A stretch of DNA of 25,307 nt from a virus. Shown one piece after another: positions 15,070 through 22,569 of the stretch. The position numbers were made by a program, and so were the translations under genes. How positions within the stretch are numbered: position 1 is the stretch's first letter; each line of letters opens with the position of its first letter. The notes beneath the pieces are model-generated. The model was not told where the DNA came from. It worked only from the letters and a program-made list of their open reading frames with translations, and did no database searches. The stretch spans positions 1-25,307 of the IMG/VR virus record IMGVR_UViG_3300026512_000055; one strand, given 5' to 3'.

Positions 15070-15760
15070 TTCGCCAATCCTTGTAAAAATCTAAACTACC
15101 TGTGTGATACTTGATTACTTTATTTTGGTATTCTTTTGAATATTCTAATTCAAAATCTGTTTTACAAGTATGTACATTTCTTGTTACACAATCCCAATTA
15201 CTAAAATCGTGAAAAATAAGGTCACAGTCTTTAGTTTTATCTTCAATTTGTTTATTTGCTTTTGTGTCCGCACTAATGTATATACTTTTTTTATTATGTG
15301 TAAATATAACACCTGTTGTTGATATAACACCATGATATGCTTTGATAAATTCTAAGTTTATTTTATCTATTTTTATAGTAGTATCATACATTGTAGTATT
15401 TATGTTAAACATATGAGCATAAGTATTTTGACATCCAATAAGTTCAGAATCTATATGCTTGAGATAATCTAAAATATTTTCTTTAATATTACTATTACAA
15501 ATAACAGTGGTAATTTTATTATACATAAAATATCGCCAATAAATCAACATTTTAAGATTGCCAATGTGATCTTCATCCATGTGTGAAATAAACACATTTT
15601 CTATTTTTTCGATATCTATACTATCATCTGATTTTAATTTATTCATAATATTAAAACCACAATCAAATAAAATTGTTGTATTACTGTGTTCTATTAAAAA
15701 TGATGAGTTTGTTTTATCAAAATCAAATCCACCACCGTTTCCTAGTTGTTTTACTCTCAT
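15062..15760 (-). CDS. Metallo-beta-lactamase-fold hydrolase, RNase Z/Apyc1-like
   Basis: A 232-aa protein with the MBL zinc motif at residues 60-65, H60-M-D62-E-D64-H65 in ISHMDEDHIG. The expected second histidine is Asp; HxDxDH is known in ComEC-type MBL domains. Further ligands can be placed: H143 in AYHGVISTTGVIF, D165 in YISADTK, and HD at 184-185 in LIFHDFSNW. The HxVxxxGxxF then GDT-like order resembles RNase Z and its relative Apyc1, a phage phosphodiesterase that degrades cyclic nucleotides of Pycsar defence. It is not a full-length ribonuclease Z (no exosite arm visible). Candidate substrate: cyclic nucleotide or RNA. The upstream promoter looks early rather than late. Confidence 0.75.
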   Translation of the reverse strand: MRVKQLGNGGGFDFDKTNSSFLIEHSNTTILFDCGFNIMNKLKSDDSIDIEKIENVFISHMDEDHIGNLKMLIYWRYFMYNKITTVICNSNIKENILDYLKHIDSELIGCQNTYAHMFNINTTMYDTTIKIDKINLEFIKAYHGVISTTGVIFTHNKKSIYISADTKANKQIEDKTKDCDLIFHDFSNWDCVTRNVHTCKTDFELEYSKEYQNKVIKYHTGSLDFYKDWRNV

Positions 15761-15780
15761 TCATATCCTTTATATATATT

Positions 15781-15809
15781 ATTATAACATTTTTATTATT
15801 AAAAGAAAC
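15781..15809 (-). promoter_or_regulatory. Candidate early promoter for the MBL gene
   Basis: Minus strand carries TATAAT (15781-15786), 17 bases downstream of GTTTCT (15804-15809). This resembles the T4 early-promoter pattern (GTTTAC ... TATAAT). It lies 21 bases before the MBL-fold start. No late octamer is present here. Confidence 0.4.
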
Positions 15810-15825
15810 TTATATACTTTTAATA

Positions 15826-16062
15826 TTAAGCTACTAAAAATATTTCTGGGTGTAATTTTTTAAGCATTTCTTTTAGTTCAAGTAATTCAACTAAATCGTC
15901 TACTGTGTACTCTTTACCTTTTAAAATAATACTACAATCCAAAGTGAATGTAGTATTTGTTAAATCAATATTAGTGTTTGAACTTGTAATATTATTATAA
16001 GTATCTAATTGTGTATTATGAGGTTGATTTAGTTTTGTTATTAAATCTGTTTCTTGGTTCAT
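15826..16062 (-). CDS. Hypothetical protein, 78 aa
   Basis: A short protein with an Asn/Thr-rich N-terminal half and a C-terminal helix with a leucine-rich stretch (YTVDDLVELLELKEMLKKLH). Its ATG (16060-16062) follows AAGGA. It lies between the hairpin after nrdB and the early-type promoter of the MBL gene. No family recognised. Confidence 0.6.
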   Translation of the reverse strand: MNQETDLITKLNQPHNTQLDTYNNITSSNTNIDLTNTTFTLDCSIILKGKEYTVDDLVELLELKEMLKKLHPEIFLVA

Positions 16063-16104
16063 TTTAATCCTTTATTTACTATTTTTATCTATTTAGTAAA
16101 TAAA

Positions 16105-16131
16105 ATGATATTTTTTATTAAAAAATATCAT
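16105..16131 (-). terminator. Hairpin overlapping the nrdB stop codon
   Basis: Perfect 13-base arms (16105-16117 and 16119-16131) around a single base. The arms include the nrdB stop codon (16118-16120) and the last codons. On the minus strand TTTTATTTACT follows, so this can act as an AT-rich intrinsic terminator for the nrd operon. With a one-base centre a small loop must form from the AT core. Confidence 0.5.
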
Positions 16132-17290
16132 CCCATTCATCTTCTTCCATATCCGACATAATACCAATTTTGTAATCCACTATTTCTAATTCTTGAGGAA
16201 GGACTTCTTCTTTACCTTGGCCTAACCATTGGTCCATCCAAGGTAGTGGATTTTGTGTAATTTCAGTAAACATTTTAGGTTCTTTGATTGCTCTAAGTCT
16301 TACATTTGTTATGTGTTTCATATAACGAGTTAAAATATCGGCATTTAATCCAATCATTGAACCTTCTTCAAATAGTTCTTCTGCCCACTCAATCTCATCA
16401 AAGGCAGCATCTGCATACATTTGTGTTACTTCATCTTTACACTCTTCAATAACTTCAAAGAATCCTTCTTCCTCATTTGTTTTTAATATGTTAATAAGTT
16501 TTTGTGTAATTTGTAAGTGTAAAATTTCATCTCTTGCAATAAGTTTTAACTCTTGAGCATTACCAGTCATTTTTTTATTTTCAGCAAATGCAAATGTACA
16601 AGCAAACGATACAAAGAAACGAATACCCTCAATTATGTTCCAAGCAATAAGTGCTAACCATAGTGCTTTTTTCATCTCAAAATCAGTTGGCGGTGTTAAA
16701 ATATGTAAGTATTCTGCTGTACTAAATACAAATTTTCTTAATTTTTTAAATGTTGTACTATCGTCAGCCTTAACATCATTAAGATATTCATATTTAGCAA
16801 GTAATTTATAAAAATCTTCATAAGGTTGCATAGTTCTAATTGTATGTTTTGTTATTGTTTTTTCTGTTAAAATACTATCAAATATCTCTGCGGGATTGTC
16901 AAATACATTTCTTAAAATATATGAATATGTATCACTATGATTTACTTCTTGAAATTGTAATCTAGTCATTGCTACTTCGAATGCTGGGTTTGTACATACT
17001 CTACCAAATGTAGCAAGTATATCACGACCTTGATTTGAGTCCCAAACAATTTGTCTTTTAAGATTTTTGTTAAAAATGTTTTGTACATTTTCTTCAAATT
17101 CTTTGTAATCTATTTGGTCCTGTGTAAGATTAATTTCCGCAGGTTTCCAAAAGTTGGCATCCATTTTCTCTGCAGTATCATAAAATTCTGGGTATTTCAT
17201 AATATCATATCTTTGTATATTTCTACCTGTACCAAAAAATATAGGTTCTTTCATTATATCTAATCGTAATTGTTCGTCATATAGTTTCAT
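16118..17290 (-). CDS. nrdB: Ribonucleotide reductase class Ia, small subunit NrdB
   Basis: Supplies the tyrosyl radical for conversion of ribonucleotides to deoxyribonucleotides with NrdA. The diiron ligands are D84, E115, H118, E221, E255 and H258. E115-x-x-H118 followed by Y122 (EVNHSDTY) has the same numbering as E. coli R2, and EGIRFFVSFACTFAFAE plus IARDEILHLQITQ carry the later ligands. The radical tyrosine Y122 is present, so this is an active class Ia enzyme. The C-terminus EEDEWDDIF is the acidic tail that docks in NrdA. It overlaps the upstream 57-aa gene by ATGA. 390 aa is typical (T4 NrdB 388). Confidence 0.95.
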   Translation of the reverse strand: MKLYDEQLRLDIMKEPIFFGTGRNIQRYDIMKYPEFYDTAEKMDANFWKPAEINLTQDQIDYKEFEENVQNIFNKNLKRQIVWDSNQGRDILATFGRVCTNPAFEVAMTRLQFQEVNHSDTYSYILRNVFDNPAEIFDSILTEKTITKHTIRTMQPYEDFYKLLAKYEYLNDVKADDSTTFKKLRKFVFSTAEYLHILTPPTDFEMKKALWLALIAWNIIEGIRFFVSFACTFAFAENKKMTGNAQELKLIARDEILHLQITQKLINILKTNEEEGFFEVIEECKDEVTQMYADAAFDEIEWAEELFEEGSMIGLNADILTRYMKHITNVRLRAIKEPKMFTEITQNPLPWMDQWLGQGKEEVLPQELEIVDYKIGIMSDMEEDEWDDIF

Positions 17291-17460
17291 TTATATTCCT
17301 TTAATAAGTGTTTGTATTTTTGTTCTAATCGCGGGGCTACTTCTATTGTTTTGGGTAAAATACCTGTATCCAATAAAATGTTTAATAAGTCTTGAACATC
17401 TTTAATTTTAGTGATGTCTATATATTTAGTTTTGTTTCTTTGTTTTAACCATTCAAACAT
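17287..17460 (-). CDS. Hypothetical protein, 57 aa
   Basis: I take the ATG at 17458-17460 as start: AGGAG lies upstream, and it overlaps the stop of the preceding gene by 8 bases. A longer frame of 67 aa from a non-ATG codon at 17490 is less likely. Mixed basic protein (MFEWLKQRNKTKYIDITKIK, then DVQDLLNILLDTGILPKTIE). No family recognised. Its stop overlaps the nrdB start as ATGA, so nrdB translation may depend on it. Confidence 0.6.
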   Translation of the reverse strand: MFEWLKQRNKTKYIDITKIKDVQDLLNILLDTGILPKTIEVAPRLEQKYKHLLKEYK

Positions 17461-17704
17461 CAGTATCTTTCTCCTGAAGGTACTTTTCAAAATATTTACC
17501 TATATCTGTCCCATTATTTGGGTAGTTGTGTATTTTATTAAGTTTATCTTGATATAATTTGTTACCCATACTTGGGTCAATATCATCACGAAACGCTAGT
17601 CTCAAGTGTCCTTTAATTCTTGTAAGTTCTTCTTTTGATATTGTTTTAGGATCTGAAAGTTCTAAGTACCCTTGTAGAAAGTAACAGAAGTTAGTTGATG
17701 TCAT
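17453..17704 (-). CDS. Small phage protein with N-terminal FCxF motif (83 aa)
   Basis: Begins MTSTNFCYFLQGYLEL, then SKEELTRIKGHLRLAF. This matches the pattern MTxxxFCxWxxGxxEL...IKxHL found in small phage proteins of unknown function and in the neighbouring 75-aa gene, so the two are probably paralogues. The C-terminal half (NYPNNGTDIGKYFEKYLQ) differs. It overlaps the next gene by 8 bases. Confidence 0.65.
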   Translation of the reverse strand: MTSTNFCYFLQGYLELSDPKTISKEELTRIKGHLRLAFRDDIDPSMGNKLYQDKLNKIHNYPNNGTDIGKYFEKYLQEKDTDV

Positions 17705-17717
17705 TGTTATTATCCTT

Positions 17718-17945
17718 TTAGCAATTTATAGTAGGGTTAAAATCCAAAGGCCCTAATGTTAAATCAGGTGATTTTACCTCTTTAGGTACTTCATCTTTAA
17801 GTGTACCATCATCATTTACAATATGTTCAAATACCATATTTAAATGGTTTTTTAAAATTTGTGTTTGTTTCTTGTTTAATCCATTTTCTGATTCAATAAG
17901 TTCAAGTGAACCCATAAACCAGAAACAAAAATCTCTTGGTGTCAT
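17718..17945 (-). CDS. Small phage protein with N-terminal FCxW motif (75 aa)
   Basis: Begins MTPRDFCFWFMGSLELIESE, then KKQTQILKNHLNMVFEH; the C-terminal tail is Pro/Asp-rich. The N-terminal half aligns with the adjacent 83-aa protein at Phe-Cys, Gly, Glu-Leu and the HLxxxF helix, so a tandem duplication is likely. The family appears in many phages, function unknown. AAGGAATATA precedes the ATG. Confidence 0.65.
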   Translation of the reverse strand: MTPRDFCFWFMGSLELIESENGLNKKQTQILKNHLNMVFEHIVNDDGTLKDEVPKEVKSPDLTLGPLDFNPTINC

Positions 17946-17954
17946 TATATTCCT

Positions 17955-18140
17955 TTAATATTTTGTTAAACCGTCATCTTGGTCCATGGTAATAATGTGT
18001 AATAGTTCTTTTAATTCGGATCTATATCTTCTTACAATACTATTTATTGCTGTACTATTATTATATCCATTAACATTTACAAACTCTTTAACTCTTTGTA
18101 TTTCTACACGAAGTTCATCTATCATTTTTTGTGTTTCCAT
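17955..18140 (-). CDS. Hypothetical protein, 61 aa
   Basis: Helical, mixed-charge protein (MIDELRVEIQRVKEFVNVNG, then IVRRYRSELKELLHIITMD). No family recognised. Likely a coiled-coil or helix-bundle protein. It begins with ATG after AAAGGAAC and lies in the cassette between nrdA and nrdB. Confidence 0.6.
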   Translation of the reverse strand: METQKMIDELRVEIQRVKEFVNVNGYNNSTAINSIVRRYRSELKELLHIITMDQDDGLTKY

Positions 18141-18279
18141 TATTTGTTCCTTTGTATATTATAGTTGATTTTTTATTAATTATTATTGATATAATCACAA
18201 CTAATGTTGCAATTATATACATTCCTGATATCCATACAATAAACAATAATAAATAAAATACTAATATAAGTGATTGCAT
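18115..18279 (-). CDS. Small membrane protein after nrdA (54 aa)
   Basis: I use the ATG at 18277-18279, which overlaps the nrdA TGA as TGATG; an upstream start inside nrdA (63 aa) is not needed. The first 37 residues are strongly hydrophobic (LILVFYLLLFIVWISGMYII then ATLVVIISIIINKK), probably one long or two closely spaced membrane helices, and the tail is polar. Its 3' end overlaps the next gene by 26 bases. Function unknown. Confidence 0.6.
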   Translation of the reverse strand: MQSLILVFYLLLFIVWISGMYIIATLVVIISIIINKKSTIIYKGTNNGNTKNDR

Positions 18280-20504
18280 CAAACTTGACAGCCACCACCT
18301 GAACAACCATCTTCGATAATTTCCTGAAGTTCGTCCAAAATACTAATAAATGTTGAGTAATAAGTTGTTTTTAGTCCCATTCTATGTGCTTCTGTAATAC
18401 TTCTAACCATAAGTTTCATAGGAAACTTAGGTTTGTTATTTGAATCCATAACAAAATCATTCTCTGTCCAATACACATTCGTTGATATTGCTTGGTCGAC
18501 ATACAGTTGAAATCTTGATAACATTCTTAAATATTTAATATTATCTAATTCTGTTGCTAATGTATAGTACTGACTTCCTTTAGCAAAGTTAGGTACAATT
18601 TGTTTGAAGTTACCAATTTTAGATTTTTTGGTAACAATTAAATCTCTTGGCATATCAATACCAGATGTACTATTACTGTAATCACTTGATGTGCCTGCTG
18701 GTGGAATAGCACTTAAAACAATGTGTCTCAATCCAAATTCAACAATATCTTTTCTTAACTGTTCCCATTTTTCATGACTAATAAATTTCCATTTACCATC
18801 ATTTGGCAACCATCCGTCCGCATATTTAGATTTAGTACGGAAGTTCGGTGCTTCACCTCTTTCTTTGGCTAGGTTCATACTTGCTGTTAAGAGATTGAAT
18901 TGTAAATGTTCGGCAAATTCTTCTGCATAATCGAGTGCTTCATCGGAATCATATTTTACTTTTTTCTTAGTTAAATAATGAGCCCAATCACTAATACCAA
19001 TACCTAAATATCTATTATTTATAGTACTATTTTCCGCTGCAGGTAATGGATAATCTTGTATATCAATAATATTATCTAATGAACGAACTAACTCTTTTGT
19101 AAGTCTTGGAAGTTCATCTAATCCTTTAATTTTACCGGCATTTACATTGCTAAGGATACATAGAGCAATAAGTCCGTTTTTGTCATATAAATGCTCAAGT
19201 GGCGATACTTCAAGCAAGATTTCTGCGCAGAGATTTGACATTCTAATTGATGCTTTAATAGGACCTTCATTAACATTATCTAAAAATAATGGATAGTATC
19301 TACCTGTTTCAAATCTTTCTGTTGCAAATGTTTTAAGTAATTTTCTAGCATTTACCTTTCTTTTACGAATACCTCTTTTATTTTCATATTTTAAGTATGT
19401 TTCTTCCCATAATTTGTAATCATATAAATTATTAATCAAATCTCTTGTTTCTTCAGCACTAAATAATGTTATATTTTCGTTATTTTTAGCACGATCAAAA
19501 AATAGTTTATTAAAACCAATGCCATAATCTAGTTTTTTAACTGAATTTTCTGGTGTACTTTTATTAGATTTAAGTGTTAGAATTTTTTCAATATCCCAAT
19601 TCCAGAACATATGATAGGATGTGGCACTACCACCACGACTACCCTGAGAAAAGGATTTAACAGCACCTTCAAACCATCTAAGAATAGGAACTGGGCCTGT
19701 ATGTTTAACAGTACCATTTCTAACACCTGCACCAGTTCCGCGAACACTACCATTATGAAGTCCGATTCCGGCTTTGTGTGCTGTCATAACAACTGCTGCT
19801 CCATTGGCTGCAGTAAGCGATTTAGTAGTATCTCCAGAATCAATTAAACAACAACTTGCATATCCTTTTGATGGTGTTCTTAAACCACTCATAATAGGAC
19901 TAGGTAACGATATTTTAAATGTGCTAAGATCATTATAATAATCAAGTATTAATTCATCTCTTTTTGGGTCTTCTTTAAACATTGCCATTGCAACAAGCAT
20001 ATTAAGTTCTTGTGGTGTTTCGAGTAATTTTGATTTAGTTTTAGATTTAACAATAAATTTATCAATAGCAGTGCTTAATCCTGCAAATGTAAAATCTAAG
20101 TCACGATCATACTTAATCTTGGAAGCCCAATGATCAATTTCGTCATTAGTGTAATACAAATGAAAGTTTTCATAAAAACCCAATTTAATATTTTTATTAA
20201 TAGTTTCAATTAAGGGTTTTGGTTCCCATTGTCCCCAGACTTCTTTTCTAATTTCCATAAGTAAACTTCTAGCCGCCGCATATTGATAATTAGGTTTTCT
20301 AAGACTAATTAAATCTGCTGTTGCTTTAGTTGTTACTTTGTGAATGTCAGATGTTTTAATACCATCAACAAACTGTGGTGCCGCCGCTAATTCAATTTCA
20401 CTTATAGAACACCCACTTAATCCTTCACAGAAAAATCCAACCATATCATGGTATTTTTCAAGGTCCATTGGTTCTTTACGACCATCTCTTTTTATTACAT
20501 TCAT
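18279..20504 (-). CDS. nrdA: Ribonucleotide reductase class Ia, large subunit NrdA
   Basis: Catalytic subunit. Residues 1-90 form an ATP-cone (VIKRDGRKEPMDLEKY, then IHKVTTKATADLIS). The active-site segments are present: ASCCLIDSGD with the first redox cysteine, MSNLCAEILLE with the radical cysteine and glutamate, and LIALCILSNVNAG with the second cysteine. The C-terminal redox pair C734 and C739 is in EDGCSGGGCQV. Length 741 aa is close to E. coli NrdA (761) and T4 NrdA (754). Paired with nrdB about 1 kb downstream on the same strand. The ATG at 20502-20504 lies 2 bases after the 61-aa gene stop. Confidence 0.96.
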   Translation of the reverse strand: MNVIKRDGRKEPMDLEKYHDMVGFFCEGLSGCSISEIELAAAPQFVDGIKTSDIHKVTTKATADLISLRKPNYQYAAARSLLMEIRKEVWGQWEPKPLIETINKNIKLGFYENFHLYYTNDEIDHWASKIKYDRDLDFTFAGLSTAIDKFIVKSKTKSKLLETPQELNMLVAMAMFKEDPKRDELILDYYNDLSTFKISLPSPIMSGLRTPSKGYASCCLIDSGDTTKSLTAANGAAVVMTAHKAGIGLHNGSVRGTGAGVRNGTVKHTGPVPILRWFEGAVKSFSQGSRGGSATSYHMFWNWDIEKILTLKSNKSTPENSVKKLDYGIGFNKLFFDRAKNNENITLFSAEETRDLINNLYDYKLWEETYLKYENKRGIRKRKVNARKLLKTFATERFETGRYYPLFLDNVNEGPIKASIRMSNLCAEILLEVSPLEHLYDKNGLIALCILSNVNAGKIKGLDELPRLTKELVRSLDNIIDIQDYPLPAAENSTINNRYLGIGISDWAHYLTKKKVKYDSDEALDYAEEFAEHLQFNLLTASMNLAKERGEAPNFRTKSKYADGWLPNDGKWKFISHEKWEQLRKDIVEFGLRHIVLSAIPPAGTSSDYSNSTSGIDMPRDLIVTKKSKIGNFKQIVPNFAKGSQYYTLATELDNIKYLRMLSRFQLYVDQAISTNVYWTENDFVMDSNNKPKFPMKLMVRSITEAHRMGLKTTYYSTFISILDELQEIIEDGCSGGGCQV

Positions 20505-20506
20505 TC

Positions 20507-20692
20507 TTAATCCTTAAAATACACTACAAAGATGCCAAATGTTACTTCTCCATCCGCTTCTAGTTCAGAACTGTTTGATGTTTTTAATGATATGTCATTT
20601 ACTATTGGTGATATTTGATTGATTTTTCTTTCTTTTTGTACTTGCCAATCCTCAAATTCCTTTGAAGAATTGAATTTTATATATGCTAACAT
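20507..20692 (-). CDS. Hypothetical protein upstream of nrdA, 61 aa
   Basis: Begins MLAYIKFNSSKEFEDWQ and ends GEVTFGIFVVYFKD, so a small alpha/beta protein is likely. First gene of the nrd operon, 2 bases before nrdA. No firm family. AAAGGA precedes the ATG, and a TATAAT box lies 20 bases upstream. Confidence 0.65.
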   Translation of the reverse strand: MLAYIKFNSSKEFEDWQVQKERKINQISPIVNDISLKTSNSSELEADGEVTFGIFVVYFKD

Positions 20693-20711
20693 TTGTATCC
20701 TTTATATTTGT

Positions 20712-20717
20712 ATTATA
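20712..20717 (-). promoter_or_regulatory. Candidate -10 box for the nrd operon
   Basis: Minus strand TATAAT within GTGTATAATAC, 20 bases before the first ORF of the nrd operon. The -35 region is poor, so an extended -10 or phage activator would be needed. Confidence 0.35.
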
Positions 20718-20764
20718 CACTAATTTTTATTAATGAGTTTAATGCAGTGTATTTAATGTATCTA

Positions 20765-20953
20765 ATGTATTAATTTATTTATTATTCTAAAAAAACCATC
20801 TAAAATTGCTTCAATGTAATATAATATATTTGCAAGTGTTAATTGTTTTGAAAAATCTGTAAATATATTAGATAATATTACACTTATTTCTGTATTGTAA
20901 TTTAATGACGAGATTAATAATCTTAATACTTTATAGTAGCAATATCTGATGTC
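20765..20953 (-). other. 63-codon open frame without a start codon, past the helicase end
   Basis: A frame shifted from the helicase stays open for 63 codons, 52 of them in the 230-bp gap between the helicase stop and the nrd promoter. It reads ISSLNYNTEISVILSNIFTD, then LTLANILYYIEAILDGFFRI. It has no ATG, GTG or TTG. It may be a decayed gene or chance. The rest of the gap holds no recognisable RNA gene. Confidence 0.25.
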
Positions 20954-22305
20954 CTAGTTATAGCAACATAAAATAATCTAAAAGACAGGTCAATATCATT
21001 TCTCCAAGGTAAATCTGTACTATCTACAAATACTTGTTCTACTGTAGAACCCTGCGCTTTATGACAAGTTACTGCAAAATATTGTTTTACTTCCGCAAAC
21101 TTTTTCTTAAAATCGTAAAAGTTCCTCCATTGTCTACCATCTATCTTTGCTTTTTGTGTTAATTTATCTAATTTTTCTTGGTATTTGTTCATTTCTTCTG
21201 GTTTAATTACACGAAGGAAATTTTTACCAGTTGGTGAATCGAAATGTACTACATATATGTTTATACCCTCATATGTATCTTCTTCTAATTCTTTAATAAG
21301 TACTTCAGCATTATTTTGGGCTATAATTACATCAGGTAAATATGGGTCAAACGCTGGAGATTGCATAACTAATAAATCACCAACATCAAGAAAATTAATA
21401 TTATTTGATTGTTTAAAAATACATTTAGCAACATAGTTCAAAGAGTTTACTGTTTTATTTGTAAATGTGGTAAAAAATGAATTGTAAAATTTGGATTCTT
21501 TAATTGGTTTACCTATATCGTCTTTTACAAAATTATAATATGCTTCTACTAATCCACGAGTGTCTGTAACTACATTAATTTTATCTGTTTTTTTGGAATA
21601 ATCAATTGTTCGTTTAATACAAAATGATGGATTTTTATAATCTTTGTTTTCGATTTTATCAACAATTTCCGATGCTAATTGAATAATAGGATTATCTTTT
21701 GCTTGTCTAACAACTTCATTTAATTTAAATTTTGTAATTCCTGTATCTTGAAATAAATTATACTCTGAATTATTAACTGGTGGTACTTGAAATTCATCGC
21801 CGATTAAAATAATAGTTTCATATAAGTATCTTTGAGATTTTACTAATTTGAATAATGCTTCGTCCATCATAGATACTTCATCTATAAATAAAATTGAACA
21901 TTTTTTTGGTTTTTTAGCATATGAATCTACTTGGAATTCTTCCTCACCTGTTTTATAATTTATGGAAGCCTTAATGTTAAAATATGAATGTACGGTACTT
22001 ACACCATTTAATTCATCAACATTAACATCTGCACTTTCTAATTTTTTGCGTAGTTCTAAAAGTGCTTTATGTGTTAATGCAGTACATTGAATATCTTTAT
22101 CAGATACAGGGTTGTCCTGAAAATATTTTACTAGACTAGCACTTAATGTACTTTTACCCGAACCTGCTTTACCTGTTATTAGTAAATAATTAGCATCAAA
22201 TGCACCTGCTTCGTGGTTAGTAATAACATTTTCAACAATTTTAGTGAAATATGAACCTTGTTCATCGTTTAAATATTCTAAAATATTATTTTTTGTATTA
22301 TTCAT
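20923..22305 (-). CDS. dda: Dda-like SF1B DNA helicase
   Basis: ATP-driven 5'-3' helicase that helps start replication and recombination in T4-like phages. Length 460 aa (T4 Dda 439). Walker A is at residues 45-52 (GKAGSGKS). Walker B follows in ILFIDEVSMMDE, then GDEFQVPPV (motif III). The C-terminal motifs are YFAVTCHKAQGSTVEQVFVD and FRLFYVAITRTSD (motifs V-VI), as in UvrD/Dda-type helicases. The ATG at 22303-22305 overlaps the 89-aa gene stop by 8 bases. It is the last gene of the GNAT/ABC operon. Confidence 0.9.
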   Translation of the reverse strand: MNNTKNNILEYLNDEQGSYFTKIVENVITNHEAGAFDANYLLITGKAGSGKSTLSASLVKYFQDNPVSDKDIQCTALTHKALLELRKKLESADVNVDELNGVSTVHSYFNIKASINYKTGEEEFQVDSYAKKPKKCSILFIDEVSMMDEALFKLVKSQRYLYETIILIGDEFQVPPVNNSEYNLFQDTGITKFKLNEVVRQAKDNPIIQLASEIVDKIENKDYKNPSFCIKRTIDYSKKTDKINVVTDTRGLVEAYYNFVKDDIGKPIKESKFYNSFFTTFTNKTVNSLNYVAKCIFKQSNNINFLDVGDLLVMQSPAFDPYLPDVIIAQNNAEVLIKELEEDTYEGINIYVVHFDSPTGKNFLRVIKPEEMNKYQEKLDKLTQKAKIDGRQWRNFYDFKKKFAEVKQYFAVTCHKAQGSTVEQVFVDSTDLPWRNDIDLSFRLFYVAITRTSDIATIKY

Positions 22306-22567
22306 ATAATAAACCTTTTTGTGTCATTAAATCTGCTACTTTTGTAGATTCGTCTATATACATACCTGCTAACCAATAATCATAATCCTCATCATAATAT
22401 GGTTCTATAACCATATCTAATTCCTCACTAATTTCTGTTAGTACTGCTTTGAAGTTTTTAATATCATCGTTATCCATTTCGTGTACAGGAATCTTTTCGT
22501 TATATCTACCTTTGTAATTAAAGTGAGACCCATCTAACGCAAATTTATATTTATCCCAAAAATTCAT
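22298..22567 (-). CDS. Hypothetical acidic protein, 89 aa
   Basis: Acidic protein (NFWDKYKFALDGSHFNYKG, then EELDMVIEPYYDEDYDYW), rich in Tyr, Asp and Glu. No family recognised. It starts 2 bases after the ABC-ATPase stop and overlaps the helicase by 8 bases, so it is co-transcribed. Confidence 0.65.
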   Translation of the reverse strand: MNFWDKYKFALDGSHFNYKGRYNEKIPVHEMDNDDIKNFKAVLTEISEELDMVIEPYYDEDYDYWLAGMYIDESTKVADLMTQKGLLYE

Positions 22568-22569
22568 TA

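Noticed and set aside
18280-18306. Longer start of the small membrane protein inside nrdA (63 aa)
   Set aside because: The ATG at 18279 overlaps the nrdA stop as TGATG, the usual junction in this genome. The extra residues would be read from nrdA codons.
19016-19023. TATAAATA octamer on the minus strand inside nrdA
   Set aside because: It lies in conserved coding sequence (NNRYLGIG) with no gene start nearby. Chance is likely in AT-rich DNA.
20693-20922. tRNA or other RNA gene in the gap after the helicase
   Set aside because: No cloverleaf arms or CCA end visible; the gap is almost pure A/T.
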